From: Wolfiporia cocos
Lineage: Eukaryota; Basidiomycota; Agaricomycetes; Polyporales; Phaeolaceae
Assembly (NCBI GenBank): GCA_029448655.1
Contig: JACCLO010000008.1
Span: 2,728,001 to 2,792,000 of the forward strand
Direction of reading: 5' to 3'
DNA: 64,000 nt
The translations under genes were made by a program, and so were the position numbers. The notes beneath the pieces are model-generated. The model did not search any database and was not told where the DNA came from. It saw only the letters and a list, made by a program, of their open reading frames with translations. Of the stretch, positions 33,021 through 43,075 are shown one piece after another; the stretch's first letter is position 1; each line of letters begins with the position of its first letter.

Positions 33021-34013
33021 GTTGTTTACGTGTTGTTATGAACAGTGGACATGTAACGCATTATGTATGTGTTGTTTGGTTTGGTGTACGTGTAGATGGG
33101 TGCTTAGCAGCGTAAACGTCTATGGGCTTGTAGAAATACCAAATAAATAGGTAAAAATGTGGAAAAATAGTGGTATGTCCCAAATCTGTGACAGTGCTAC
33201 CCTGCTCGTCAGCCAGTATATATGCTATTCTACTGTTTGTACATTGTTTGGTCAACTGTATAGTTATTACATAAGCTGATAGTCCGTTTTGTAAGGTAAA
33301 CCCTATAATGGGTGTAAGTACACGGCACAGAGTGTCCGGGGGCCTGGCAACACGTGATAGGGTGTTTGGGGTCTTGGCACGTGACTGCATAGGCGTGCGC
33401 TTAGATAAGATAAGGGTTTAGGCTCTAGTCACTAGTTGCTGGCTAGGCGAAAGAAATCGGCTTGTGACATGTTGTACAAACAAGAAGTCTTATACTCATT
33501 CTCAAACATAGGAAACTATGCTCAGTATTTCTCACTCGACCAACCAAACGACTAAGTCCTCGAAGTGCACACTGACTTCTCGGACTTAGGCGAGTCTTAT
33601 ACTCTATCAGACTCACACTCGAACAGATTATATCCTCTAACATGTATTAGATATTACACAATCTCCTAGGAACTTCACATAGGACTTGAAGGCATCTAAC
33701 GAGTATTTGCCTTGCATACAGCGATGTGCCTACGTGCAGAAGAACGATCTATATTCGCGACTCGAATATATGAACGGGTATTCAACCCGTAACAAACATG
33801 TTGGTATCATTTAAATAAGTGATCAAATGTGAACATAATGCATTGATGGCTTATATAATATCTTCATTAGATAATGCCCCCGGTGTCTGGATCTTTACGC
33901 AGCCTATGGCTAGCTGAGGTCCTGTGTTTCTCACAATGTTATCAACTAATGCATTATGTTTGCATTTGATCACTTATTTAAATGATACAAACATGTTTCC
34001 GACAAAGTCATTA

Positions 34014-34272
34014 CACCGGGGGCATTATCTAATGACTTTGTCGGAAACATGTTGGTATCATTTAAATAAGTGATCAAATGCGAACATAATACATTGATTG
34101 CTTTTATAATATCTTCATTAGATAATGTCCCTGGTGTCTGGATCGCCCATGGCCAGCTGAGGTCCTGTGTTTCTCACGATGTTATCAACCAATGCATTAT
34201 GTTTGCATTTGATCACTTATTTAAATGATACCAACATGTTTCTGACAGAGTCATTAGATATTGCCCCCGGTG
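34014..34272. mobile_element. MITE copy B with about 80-bp inverted arms
   Basis: Complete element: CACCGGGGGCATTATCTAATGAC... to inverted ...GATATTGCCCCCGGTG, flanked by TTA (34011-34013 and 34273-34275). The 3-bp TTA target suggests the PIF/Harbinger group. The core contains an internal near-copy of the arm tip (TTCATTAGATAATGTCCCTGG at about 34114-34134), so the whole can fold in more than one way. Confidence 0.8.
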
Positions 34273-34417
34273 TTAGATGCCCCCAGTGTGATCGGCTGGC
34301 TAAGCGCTCACTGTTCTTACTTCAATCACTCATCTGTGCTTGTGTAAAATCATGTTCTTCGCGAATTTGGAAAAATCTACCCGCCCGTTCGTATTTTGCT
34401 TGAGCTATTTGGGAGCT

Positions 34418-35222
34418 ATGACTATGCGGCGCTCGTCTACCGCGTACATCTTGCGCTCGCCACCGCCGTCTGCCCCGCGAGAAGTCCCCACGCCGTTGGT
34501 GTTCGTCTCAGCAAGTAAATGGGATTCGCGTACGCAGCAAGGGTATGTTGCCGAACATAAATACGCAACCTCAAATAATCGACTTTCTCAAGGTTGAGAA
34601 CATTAGCATCCATGTTCGCTGAGCGGGGATTCACATGTCTCGAGGTCGACCTTGCTCCTCCAGAGAGCATATCTACGTCAGAGTCCCTTATGCAACACTT
34701 CGAGGACGGTGAGTACGTGCGAACTATGATAGAAGAGGGTTGGAGCACTGCCTAGAGTGTCGAATATTATCCCGAAAATCCACTGGATGATGTAGCGCGC
34801 GCATTTCCGAAGCGGCGCTGCAACGGACGTGGCAGGCCAATTGAGATGTCATCTCACCCCCATGAACGAATCAACAGCATTCTAGAGCTCTCTTCACACA
34901 TACGCCTGACTGCAATACCATTCGCTCCGATCATTCTCGCCCGCGGCACCGGAGCGCTCATCGCCCAAACCTACATTTCTTCTCACCCCGCGTCGGGCCT
35001 GCTGCTCATTTCTCCTCCCCAATCCCCTTGCGCGAATTTTGCTTCGAGCCGAAGTTCCCCTGTGCAGTCATGTGCGCGCAAGATGAGGCCGCTACGATGC
35101 AGGACAACAGACTGTGGAAGGACGCGTGTGTCGACAAGCTTATTGTGCTAGACCAGAAAGGGGTGGACGGACAGGAAGGCTTTTCGAAGATCGAGCAATG
35201 GCTAGACGACATTGACGTGTGA
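34418..35222 (+). pseudogene. Alpha/beta-hydrolase-like mitochondrial protein, frameshifted
   Basis: Exons 34418-34542, 34593-34708 and about 34892-35222. The N-terminus (MTMRRSSTAYILRS) looks like a mitochondrial presequence. The fold signature includes TPLVFVSASKWD, FTCLEVDLAPP and APIILARGTGALIAQTYISS. The nucleophile elbow reads ARGTG, without the Ser of GXSXG. A one-base shift in the C-run near 35015-35028 is needed to pass from SGLLLISPP into LREFCFEPKFP and on to the stop. Either a real frameshift or a sequence error. Two introns are about 50 and 183 nt. Function in vivo is unknown. Confidence 0.6.
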
Positions 35223-35703
35223 CTGTACTGGATGTTACGTATCCGATCCTCGCGCGTTTAACGTGCTGCTGCTTAGCATGCCTCCAGAGATGATCTCTGC
35301 TCATACCTGCCCAATGGTTGAGTCTTTTTCTTTGTTGGATGACGGCTATGGTCAAGCACTTGCAGTTGCTTCCTCCCGGTCATTATCCTCCAGATACCGC
35401 GATTATCCTCCGACATCGCTTGCTCTTTACATTCCCCTTGTCCCGGGTGTAATGATCGCTTGTTGGCTTGTGCGGTCATATGGTGAAATGGCTTCTATGA
35501 GGCACACCGCGCAGCCTTCGACAACAAACCGGCCAAACTGGCTCGCACAGAAGCACACTGGCCCATATGCAGATCGGTCCAGCTACTTGGATAGTGCCTT
35601 CCTGGCCCGTCGATCGCGCTCGATGTCCCCTTCATTGGTGCGTAGATCTGACGCCGGTGATGATGAAGCCCCCAAAAATTACAGGACAAGGAGAAAAATC
35701 AAG
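35223..35703. other. No gene recognised
   Basis: A long plus-strand frame spans 35212-35769 but runs into the 5S copy on the other strand and shows no domain. I do not call it a gene. Confidence 0.4.
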
Positions 35704-35820
35704 AACCACAGCACCCAGGATTCCCGCGTGGTCCCCACCGTGGTACTAACTGGGCGGCACTCTGCTTAACTGCACAGATCGGACGGGATGCGGTGTTTTC
35801 AAAGTCCTATGGCCGTGGAT
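35704..35820 (-). rRNA. 5S rRNA gene copy, possibly a pseudogene
   Basis: Aligns over its full length with the 5S gene at 51993-52110, starting ATCCACGGCCATAGG. It lacks one G of the GGTGGGGGACC run and has a few substitutions. A T5 run follows within about ten bases on the minus strand, as needed for Pol III termination. It may still be transcribed. CpG sites are kept. Confidence 0.75.
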
Positions 35821-36559
35821 GCTTGCAGTTGCCATATTATCATGTCAATAGATTATATTGAGTCCTAACTATTATTTCTACATCTAGACCACATTCACTT
35901 CCCACTGCTATCAAAGCGTAAATATTCTGGGCTTGAAAGCTCCATAGCAATGTTGCCACCAATGAAATACATTGCAAACAACAACCCCAATACAAGGGAG
36001 GGTCGCTAGATTGATTGTGTCATGATAGTGCGAGATATATGCCTGCGGCGGCGCTGAGCGCTGAGCCTCCACAAAACTCTGTGTAGCTGATATCTGTGAG
36101 CCAAATACTTGATAGGTCGAATAAGTTACGAACATGAGCCTGCAGAGATTGCCTGGTCAGAACCAGTCAGATGGATGCAGTCAAGCACTCACTAAAAGCT
36201 GATGAACCCGAAGTCTCCATGGATTTCTACATCGACCATCGACGAGCTCTGATGGTAGCCAACAACCGTATAACATTCATGATGTACGTGCGAGCCCATA
36301 GAAAGCATGGTAGAAGTCCGTGAGCTCATGCTTGCCGGCCCCCGACTTAAGTCATCGGATGCAAAGTCCTCATCTTGTGGTAGAGAATCAGAATGCAAGT
36401 GACGGCGATGGTAGTGGTGATGACGTTGATGGTGATGACGTTGATATTGTTGTTCACTGTCCTGACGAGGGTCAAGGCGCACAATTTCCTCGTGGTGATG
36501 ACCTATTGACTATGTGGAAGGCGCAGTTCGTGAATTGCATGGTGGATGACTATGAGATA
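35821..36559. other. No gene recognised; short GAT/GAC repeat
   Basis: A 15-bp unit GATGGTGATGACGTT repeats imperfectly at about 36403-36450. Otherwise no features were seen before the oxidase pseudogene. Confidence 0.4.
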
Positions 36560-38815
36560 AGGGCGAGGAACGGGCACCAGGGAATGGTGCAGGTGAACTT
36601 CCATACGCTGACCCAGGACGCATAGGTTGGTCGCTGTATGGCGGCGGTGGGTTGCAGTAGCGATGCTTGTATAGGTCTGGAACTCGGGTGAGGATGCCGC
36701 ATATGAGAGGGGAGCGGAATCTTGAAACCAGAGCAAAGGTTCATCACATTGTCTGGATCGTACTTGGCGCGAACCTTCATCAGCCTAGGGAGATTATCGC
36801 GATAGATCTCCTCCACAGGCATAGTATCGAGGAAAGTATTGCAATATGCGGGGAAGTCCAATCTTGTGCACCGTTCCTGTAGCGCGACTTCTTGGATCGC
36901 AGCTAACGCGCGCGCCATCTCTCTGAGCTAGAATTGCGTGTCCTTCTCGTCCTCCCACAGGAAGTAAGCAAGACACGGGAACCACACTTCGCCTCTGGGA
37001 TGTGGCCATGCTGAAGGTGTACTCTTCTCGAAGATATATGGAAGAAACGGTCACACATCAATAATGACCATTCGCCCTCCATTGTCTGCCATTTTGGACC
37101 CAGAGATCTGCAAAGCGTCAAACAGAGAGCTGAGTGCTTGAGATCGCAGCTCACTTTAGATTGTTTGGAGATTTCTTTAACCAACCGTCTGGTATACCTT
37201 GACACCATGATACAGCCAAAGCGGCCACTGAGCATGGCCAATTAGTCGGACCATATCAGTACAAAGCTTGAACTCACCAGCCCTTCACCTCTCCGATCCC
37301 AGACATCCCAGCCGACTTTGCAGAGCTCGAAGACACATTGGTCAGACGGCTGACAGACCGACCGGCACGAGCAGACTCTGGCATGGGCGACGTATAGCTG
37401 CCATGCTCCTGCCGTTCAGGAACATTGAAACGGCTGGCAGCGAGATTATCGAGCTCCAGGTAGCCCATTTCGCAGAAGCCCATCGCCGCGGCGCAAGCAT
37501 CACTCTCTCGGTTAAAATCATTATTGCAAGCGCAATCCGCCTTGTAATCACGAATGTCAGCTCCTCGGCGCATGGGACCCGTTGTCGCCGCACGCGCACC
37601 CCAACCGGCGGCATCGGGTACATAGTTGTCGCCCTTAATGGCCTGAAATCTCCTGAACGGATCATATTCGCGCTTGTCTCCGTCGTATATGCAAATGAGG
37701 CTGATAACGGACTACCAAATAATGACATCAGCGCGATCGTCAGTCAGTGATCTCGGATTTGACCAACCTCCGGTTGTCGTCTGCCTGGTACAAGGGTATG
37801 TCTGAAGGCAGCAACGTTGGCTGCGCGTCGCTTAGTCTCATTCTCCGCAAAGTCAGCAATTGCAGCCTCAGCCTTTGTGAAGTCATGCTCCTGGAAAGTG
37901 AGCCTAGCACCCTTACAAAAGACATCAGCCACAGCATATTGGGAAACAAGACCAAAGCCTTACATAGGTCTTCCTCTGTGGATATGTCTTGAGTGTGAAT
38001 CTTGTCACGACACCAAGATTGTTGCCTCCGCCCTACATCGTAAAAGCAGTTTGTGTGAGCAGATCATATACATGCTAGATAGATCTCTCTTGCTTACCTT
38101 GGGCGCAGCGAAGAGTTCTCTGTTCTCTTTTTCGTTGGCATCGACGATTTGCCCATCTGGGAGGACGACCTCGAAAGCAACAATACTATCAATGCCTAGA
38201 CCGTAGCTGTTGGTCTTGAGAGAATAGCCACCACCCAAACACCACCCCGCCACACCTGCACAGCATTGCTTCAGTTGACAGCCTCCGTTGCCGAATCTAA
38301 CAGCGCACGCACCTACGCCTTCCGAGCTAGCGCCACTGACAATGTTACGCTCCAATGGTGCCAGCTCCCTGTAGATGCGGTCCCATAGGCAGCCCGCGCC
38401 AATCTCGACGGTCTTTGTTCGGTGATTGTACCGTACAGACTCAAAACGGCCCATATAAATCTGGATGCCGCGCATAGAACTGAGGTTGGGGCTTGTGGCG
38501 TGTCCCCCGCCCTTGACCTACAAGACTTCATCAGCAATTACAGACATTATTCTCTAGCAGTCAAATACGGCAAAGGGAGTTCTCCAACGTGTTAGGATCC
38601 GGATCTATGACAAATATATAAGGTGAAGGCTACAGATGAGAGATGAGAGCACGAACAATTCCTGAAAGATCTGATGCATCGCCAGGCTGTACAGCAGCCT
38701 CAGCGATATCGCTGCTACTTTGCAACCAGTGGCGTCTGCTATCTTTGTATCCCTGTGAGCCTTGTAAACTGTGAGAACCTAAGGATCGTAGTACTACTGA
38801 TAGAGCCCATGCCAA
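36560..38815 (-). pseudogene. Berberine-bridge-type FAD-linked oxidase, decayed
   Basis: Remains of a secreted-type flavoprotein oxidase. In order: HWLQSSSDIAEAAVQPGDASDL (38640-38740, FAD domain start); VKGGGHATSPN (about 38500-38530, the covalent-His loop); CLWDRIYRELA; AGWCLGGGYSLKTNSYGLGID; NLGVVTRF-like region about 38010; a C-terminal substrate domain; and the BBE tail YDPDNVMNLCSGFKIP near 36760-36800. A TAG (36928-36930) replaces the expected Trp codon after KDTQF, and a frame break with stop lies near 37740-37745. Normal genes of this family have several introns, some of which can still be placed here. The C-terminal catalytic core is therefore not translatable as one protein. Confidence 0.75.
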
Positions 38816-38889
38816 AGGGGAAGAATTGGCTCGTGGAACCCGGCCTTTGACAAAATTCCTCTAGTTCTCGCAGCGCACCTGACATGGCG

Positions 38890-39084
38890 TTATTTCGGAT
38901 CGCTCACCAGTCTAGGAAATTCAAGATGCGCGATGATAGTGATGGCGATGCCTCCGCTTTGTTGAACATTTAAAGTGCAAGCAAGGCCGTAGTCACTAGG
39001 ATTAAAAGTTAGGAACCACCATCTACTTGCAACGCCATAAGCGCGTGCAATGTCCTCGCGAAATCGCAAGCGAGAACACGGCAA
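38890..39084 (-). pseudogene. Possible Helitron helicase-like fragment
   Basis: A 64-codon frame contains REDIARAYGVASRWWFLTFNPSDYGL. The FLTFNPSD core resembles the Rep-side Helitron helicase-like domain, where a T(F/L/I)NP(A/S)D motif is typical. The piece is short and isolated, next to the oxidase pseudogene. The assignment rests on this one motif. Confidence 0.3.
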
Positions 39085-40114
39085 ACGTGGATCAAGGATG
39101 TTAACTTGACATCGGCTACGATCACACTAACAGCTCTCGTTTGATTGTTGAGCATCTATGAGATATCTGGCTCGTTGCGGTGGCATCATCTTGCCGATTG
39201 TATCAAGGTGAAATCTACAAGAGGACAAGCTCCCTTCGACGACCTTATTCTATCTGTTGAGGTGCGAATGGCCGTGGCAAGATGTCCGTTAGTCTCACTG
39301 GATGCCGAATCGAGCGGTGGGCGGTGATTGCTGAGCACCAGAGAGCTAATGCACAATAGGAAAACAGTAGATAAGATCTCACCGGAGAAGACGTCGTGCT
39401 CATGGAACGCCTGCATAGCTGATGGGCTGATGTCAGCTGCTTGGTTTCTCATGATGAATGCGTGTGCAAGCACGCGACAAATGTTCACGACTATGATCAA
39501 GCTAGGAAGTTGCAGACTGGAAGGCCTAAGTAATGAATGCTCCTCTTGTAGCCGCATATTATTCTGAGCAGAGATTATGCATTTATATTGGGCAATGCGA
39601 TCTACGCATCCCAGTCATCGAGTCTTCAGATCAACAGGACACTCACAGACATTCGATCACCTCATATTGAGATGCCCGTTGGATGTTTAGCTGGAAATCA
39701 ACGCGGCATCATGCGAGGTGCGAGGTGTGTATTGGACGTGTATCGAGACACATCCGCAGCATGCGAGACATAGAGGCCGACGCTGAATCTGTTAACGTTG
39801 TTCATCTGCTATAACAAACTGATATGGTGTGAGCAGAGCTTATATACAGTCGAGACACCGCATGGTGTCTCCTGGCAAGTCGTTTTGAACCTGACCCGAT
39901 TATCATCAGGCTATGCCGTCACTACGAGATTGTGACAGACACGAGAATGCAGGCCAGAGCAAGCCCAAGGTGAATCAAGGCTGGCTGAGGGCTGTGGAGA
40001 CGCACTCTGCCGTAGACTGTACCGGGACCTGTTATTGCTGGATATTTTATATCCTATCGTCGATTAGGAGCGGAAAGCTGCAGACTTCATGTTGTCCCAG
40101 GAAAACTTACAGTC
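39085..40114. other. No gene recognised
   Basis: A 123-codon minus-strand frame (39186-39557) shows no domain. The segment probably includes the upstream region of the RNA-binding protein gene. Confidence 0.4.
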
Positions 40115-40392
40115 ATGGCATATTCGGCCCAGGGAATGTCTCGGCCAAAGTATGTAACGGTGAACGAAGCTGCGAACGAGGGCAGGGCGGAGGAGAATTT
40201 CCTAATGCGGACCCGACGAGTGGCTCTCATGAGAATTGTAAGTCCGACTGACGCTCATTGGCCCGTGAACAGGAGTTCGAAAAATACAGCCGTCCTGAGC
40301 CTTTGACTCCAACCACAATCTTGTCTGCTTTATCTGCTCTACACGGTCTCATCGTCAGCAAGACAGCACCAGCAAGATGGATGTTGACATGA
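40115..40392 (+). other. Spliced upstream ORF / 5' leader with intron
   Basis: An ATG at 40115 opens a frame of 41 codons to a GTAAGT donor at 40238; after an acceptor at 40272 it continues for 38 codons to TGA 40390-40392. This stop lies 13 bases past the start codon (40377) of the RNA-binding protein, in another frame. A leader intron is plausible; an overlapping uORF of 80 codons could repress the main start. It could instead be a separate small gene; I recognise no family. Confidence 0.4.
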
Positions 40393-42774
40393 AAATCAAA
40401 GACGACGTAGAGGAGAAAAGAGAGCGTGAAAGGGAGCGCGATGCTGACCGCGACAGGGAGCGCGACAGGGAAAGAGATAGAGACAGAGAACGGCGGGACC
40501 GTGATAGAGATCGTGACCGCGAAAAGGACCGTGATCGCGACCGGGACCGCGACATGCGTTCTGGTGGGTCATTCTGAAGGATGAAGACGAGACGCACATC
40601 AGATATTGATTCATTCTTCAGGCCGTAGTCGCAGGAGCGACCACTGGGAGCCTGATGACAGAAGAGAGGTGAGTACCGCACAGGTTGTCTGCACAAATAT
40701 TCGGCTAATGGGGACCCTTTCAGCGTCGGAGGTCGCGCAGCCGTTCGCGTTCTCGCTCTCACAGACGCTCTCGGTCTCCCCGTCGTCGCTCGCGTCGTTC
40801 TCACTCGCATTCCAAATCCCGCAGCCACTCTCGAAGCCGCTCGCGCAGCCGTGACCGCCGCCCTGCCGATCCCTTCTCCCGTTCGCTCGGTGGACCCATG
40901 AATGCTCCACACGAAGAGGCCGTCGAGTTCGCTAAAGTCAGCAAGAGAGAAAACCGGGTCTACGTCGGCAACCTCAGCTACGACGTCAAGTACAGGGACC
41001 TGATGGAATTCATGAGGGGAGGTGGGTGGGGGAATCTCAGACTAGTTCTTCAACTTGTTCAGGCAGGAGGCGTGGTTGGCGAGCGATTGTGTGAAAGGCC
41101 GTTGAGAAGAGACGCGGTTTGCACCACGGGCGATCTGACGAGAGTCTGTTCGGGGCGAGAGGTGTTTCTTCGAGGCCATGGTTGTGGCGAAGTTTTCGGT
41201 TTACTGACGGAATGGCGAGCTGAGAGGATTGGTATTGATGGGAGCCTTTCTTTTGGGATTGTTAGCTGGTGAGGTGCTATTCGCCGAAGTACTCGTCACG
41301 CCGACTGGCGTCTCCAAAGGATGCGGGTAGGTTCCTCATTGCCATTCATTGAAATGATGCGCTGACGTAGTCGCCCAGGATCGTCGAGTTTGCCTCGCCA
41401 GAAGATGCGCAACGATCGATCCGCGAGCTGTCGGAACAACCCTTGCTGGGCCGACCCGTCTTCATTCGCGAAGTAAGCGTACCCTCGGTCTTGTCTTTTT
41501 CGGTCCTCACATGGCTTCAGGATCGTGAACACGAATCTCGCTTTGGTGCCACGCCTGTTCCAGGTAAGATCGGTATGGCAATGGCGGGTCAGGGCTTGCA
41601 CGCGGCGCCGCCGCCTCGTCCCCCGCACCACAACATTTGGAGCACGTCAGGTTCAAACCCCGGCAACCAGCTCTACGTCGGCAATGTAAATTTTCTTCCC
41701 GTCTGCTTCATCTCAGCTGGCTGAAGTTGATATCCTGTGCAGTTACCGTACCAGGCTGGATGGCAAGACCTGAAGGATCTGTTCCGTTCGGCTGGTAACA
41801 TCATTCGTGCGGACATCAACATTGGCTCGGATGGTCGTCCCAAGGGATCTGGGACCGTCATCTTCGAGACATCGAAAGATGCACAGCAAGCCATTAGTGA
41901 GTTGTTCGAGCCTGGCGGTCCTGATGCTTGACTCATGGTCAATAGGCATGTACAACGGCTTTGATTGGTATGGCCGTACCCTCGAAGTCCGCGAGGTAGT
42001 TACTATCATTGCAGCGAAATGAAATGAAACTTATGTTGTCTGTGCAGGATCGTTTCGCTGGTCTCTCAGGTCCAGGTGCTTTCCGCGGCGGTTTGCGGGG
42101 TGGTCTGCGCGGTCTCCGTGGAGGTCTCCGTGGCGGCTACCGAGGCGGCATCCGCGGAGGATACGCCGGCGCGGCAGGCAGAGACTTTTCAAGTGAGAAT
42201 CTGTACGCCGACTACTCTGGACCCGACCAGTCCGGTGGCGGCCTGAGGATGGATGGCTACGGAGGTGGCGCGTATGGTGGCTACGGTGGCTTCGAACCCG
42301 AGCCCAGCCAACAGATTATGGTTCGCAACGTAAGTTTGTTCAAATTGACATGTTAAGTTGCCTCGGCTTACAGCCCTGGCTCAATGCAGCTGCCGTGGTC
42401 AACTGCCAACGAGGACCTCGTGGAACTCTTTGAGACCACTGGTCAGGTTGAGCTGGCAGAGATCCTCTTTGAAGGAACTCGGTCGAAGGGCTGCGGTGTT
42501 GTCCAGTTCAGCCAGGTTGCCGAGGCGGAAACAGCCATTGGTATGTCGTATACTGCGTGAACCAGTCATTCGGCTGATTCCTTTCCCCTTAGCGAAATTC
42601 CAACAGTACATGTACGGTGGACGGCCACTTGGTGGGTTTCATTGCCCGTACCGATTGTGCGCATGCTGATGCTGATATCGTTCAGACGTCCGTTTCAACG
42701 ACCGCTGGCACACATTCACCCCTAGCGCTGCTAAGGGTGGCCAAACCATTCCCATGCAGGCCGATGGTGTCTAA
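40377..42774 (+). CDS. SR/RGG RNA-binding protein with three RRMs, Gbp2/Hrb1-like
   Basis: Nuclear shuttling mRNA-binding protein, family linked to mRNA export and surveillance. Twelve exons: 40377-40563, 40622-40668, 40724-41021, 41266-41326, 41379-41472, 41521-41685, 41743-41896, 41946-41995, 42048-42329, 42390-42540, 42593-42631, 42686-42774; all phases agree, giving 538 residues. An N-terminal RD/RE-dipeptide run (residues about 14-60) is followed by an RS domain (about 79-125). RRM1 (about 154-235) has RNP2 VYVGNLSY and RNP1 KGCGIVEF. RRM2 (about 278-352) has LYVGNLPY and KGSGTVIF. An RGG/GGL-rich linker spans about 360-400. RRM3 (about 440-515) has IMVRNLPW and KGCGVVQF. Intron 3 is 244 nt, longer than the rest. 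Tail-to-tail with tps2. Confidence 0.93.
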
Positions 42775-43075
42775 ACTCGATGATCTCCTGGTACTCGTGT
42801 TGTTTGCCTCCCAATGTAATGCAATACGCTTCCGACGTCTGTAGCGCCTCACTCTGTGCTTGTGTAGAAACGTCTAAAATTGGCTCTACCTCTATTTCTT
42901 GTGCTATGCGAGTAAGTCCCGTAAGGGGGGAGATTACAAGATACTTCTTTGCTGCCCATTACATTCGTACAACCCAGTCCGTACGCGGAAGCACGCGCAG
43001 CCCGTGTATCAGTTGCAAAAAGATGAAAATAAAACGAGCGTCGTGAAGGTCGTGAGTGTAGGATAGTTAATACGA
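42775..43075. other. Shared 3' intergenic region of two convergent genes
   Basis: About 300 bp between the stop codons of the RNA-binding protein (+) and tps2 (-). An AATAAAA-like signal (43029-43033, read on the plus strand) may serve the plus gene. No other feature seen. Confidence 0.5.

Larger units (their letters stand above)
22097..33193 (-). mobile_element. Ty3/gypsy chromovirus with dUTPase, full-length
   Basis: LTRs at 22097-22789 (693 bp, 3' LTR) and 31262-33193 (5' LTR, enlarged by solo LTR Z), both TGACACAG...TCTGTGACA. Perfect GTGCT duplication (22092-22096 and 33194-33198). The internal region reads on the minus strand: leader, ORF0, gag, protease, reverse transcriptase, RNase H, integrase, chromodomain, dUTPase. 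On the minus strand an AGAGGGGGTAA purine tract precedes the 3' LTR. No clear TGG-type primer site follows the 5' LTR. The LTRs differ mainly by CpG transitions, so it is fairly young, but the frame is broken by six TGA stops and one indel. Confidence 0.95.
21985..33469 (+). mobile_element. Solo LTR, family Y, interrupted by the gypsy element
   Basis: Left part 21985-22096 begins TGACACAAGC; right part 33199-33469 ends GGCTTGTGACA; together about 383 bp. Perfect TGTTG duplication (21980-21984 and 33470-33474). The end inverted repeat TGWCACAAGC is longer than usual. A related fragment lies at 2747. Confidence 0.9.
21594..33794 (+). mobile_element. Solo LTR, family X (copy X4), host of the nest
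   Basis: The left part 21594-21984 and right part 33475-33794 together give 711 bp, with ends TGTTACAG and CCGTAACA and a perfect AACAT duplication (21589-21593 and 33795-33799). It retains more CpG sites than X copies in 1-17 kb. Broken at TGTTG by solo LTR Y. Confidence 0.93.
21557..34012. mobile_element. MITE copy A, split by the 12-kb nest
   Basis: Left arm 21557-21593 (CACTGGGGGCATTATCTAATG and on) continues after the nest at 33800 (TGTTGGTATCATTTAAATAAG). The right arm runs to 34012 but lacks its last 17 bp, where copy B abuts it. Arms are inverted repeats of about 80 bp around a core of about 100 bp. LTR X4 is inserted in the left arm with an AACAT duplication. Confidence 0.8.

Noticed and set aside
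35212..35769. 185-codon plus-strand ORF as a gene
   Set aside because: It overlaps a 5S rRNA copy on the opposite strand and has no domain.
36560..38815. Functional berberine-bridge-like oxidase
   Set aside because: A TAG in the conserved C-terminal part and a further frame break cannot be removed by plausible introns.
40355..40912. 185-codon minus-strand Ser/Arg-rich ORF
   Set aside because: Antisense of the RD/RS-encoding exons of the SR protein; repetitive codons keep both strands open.
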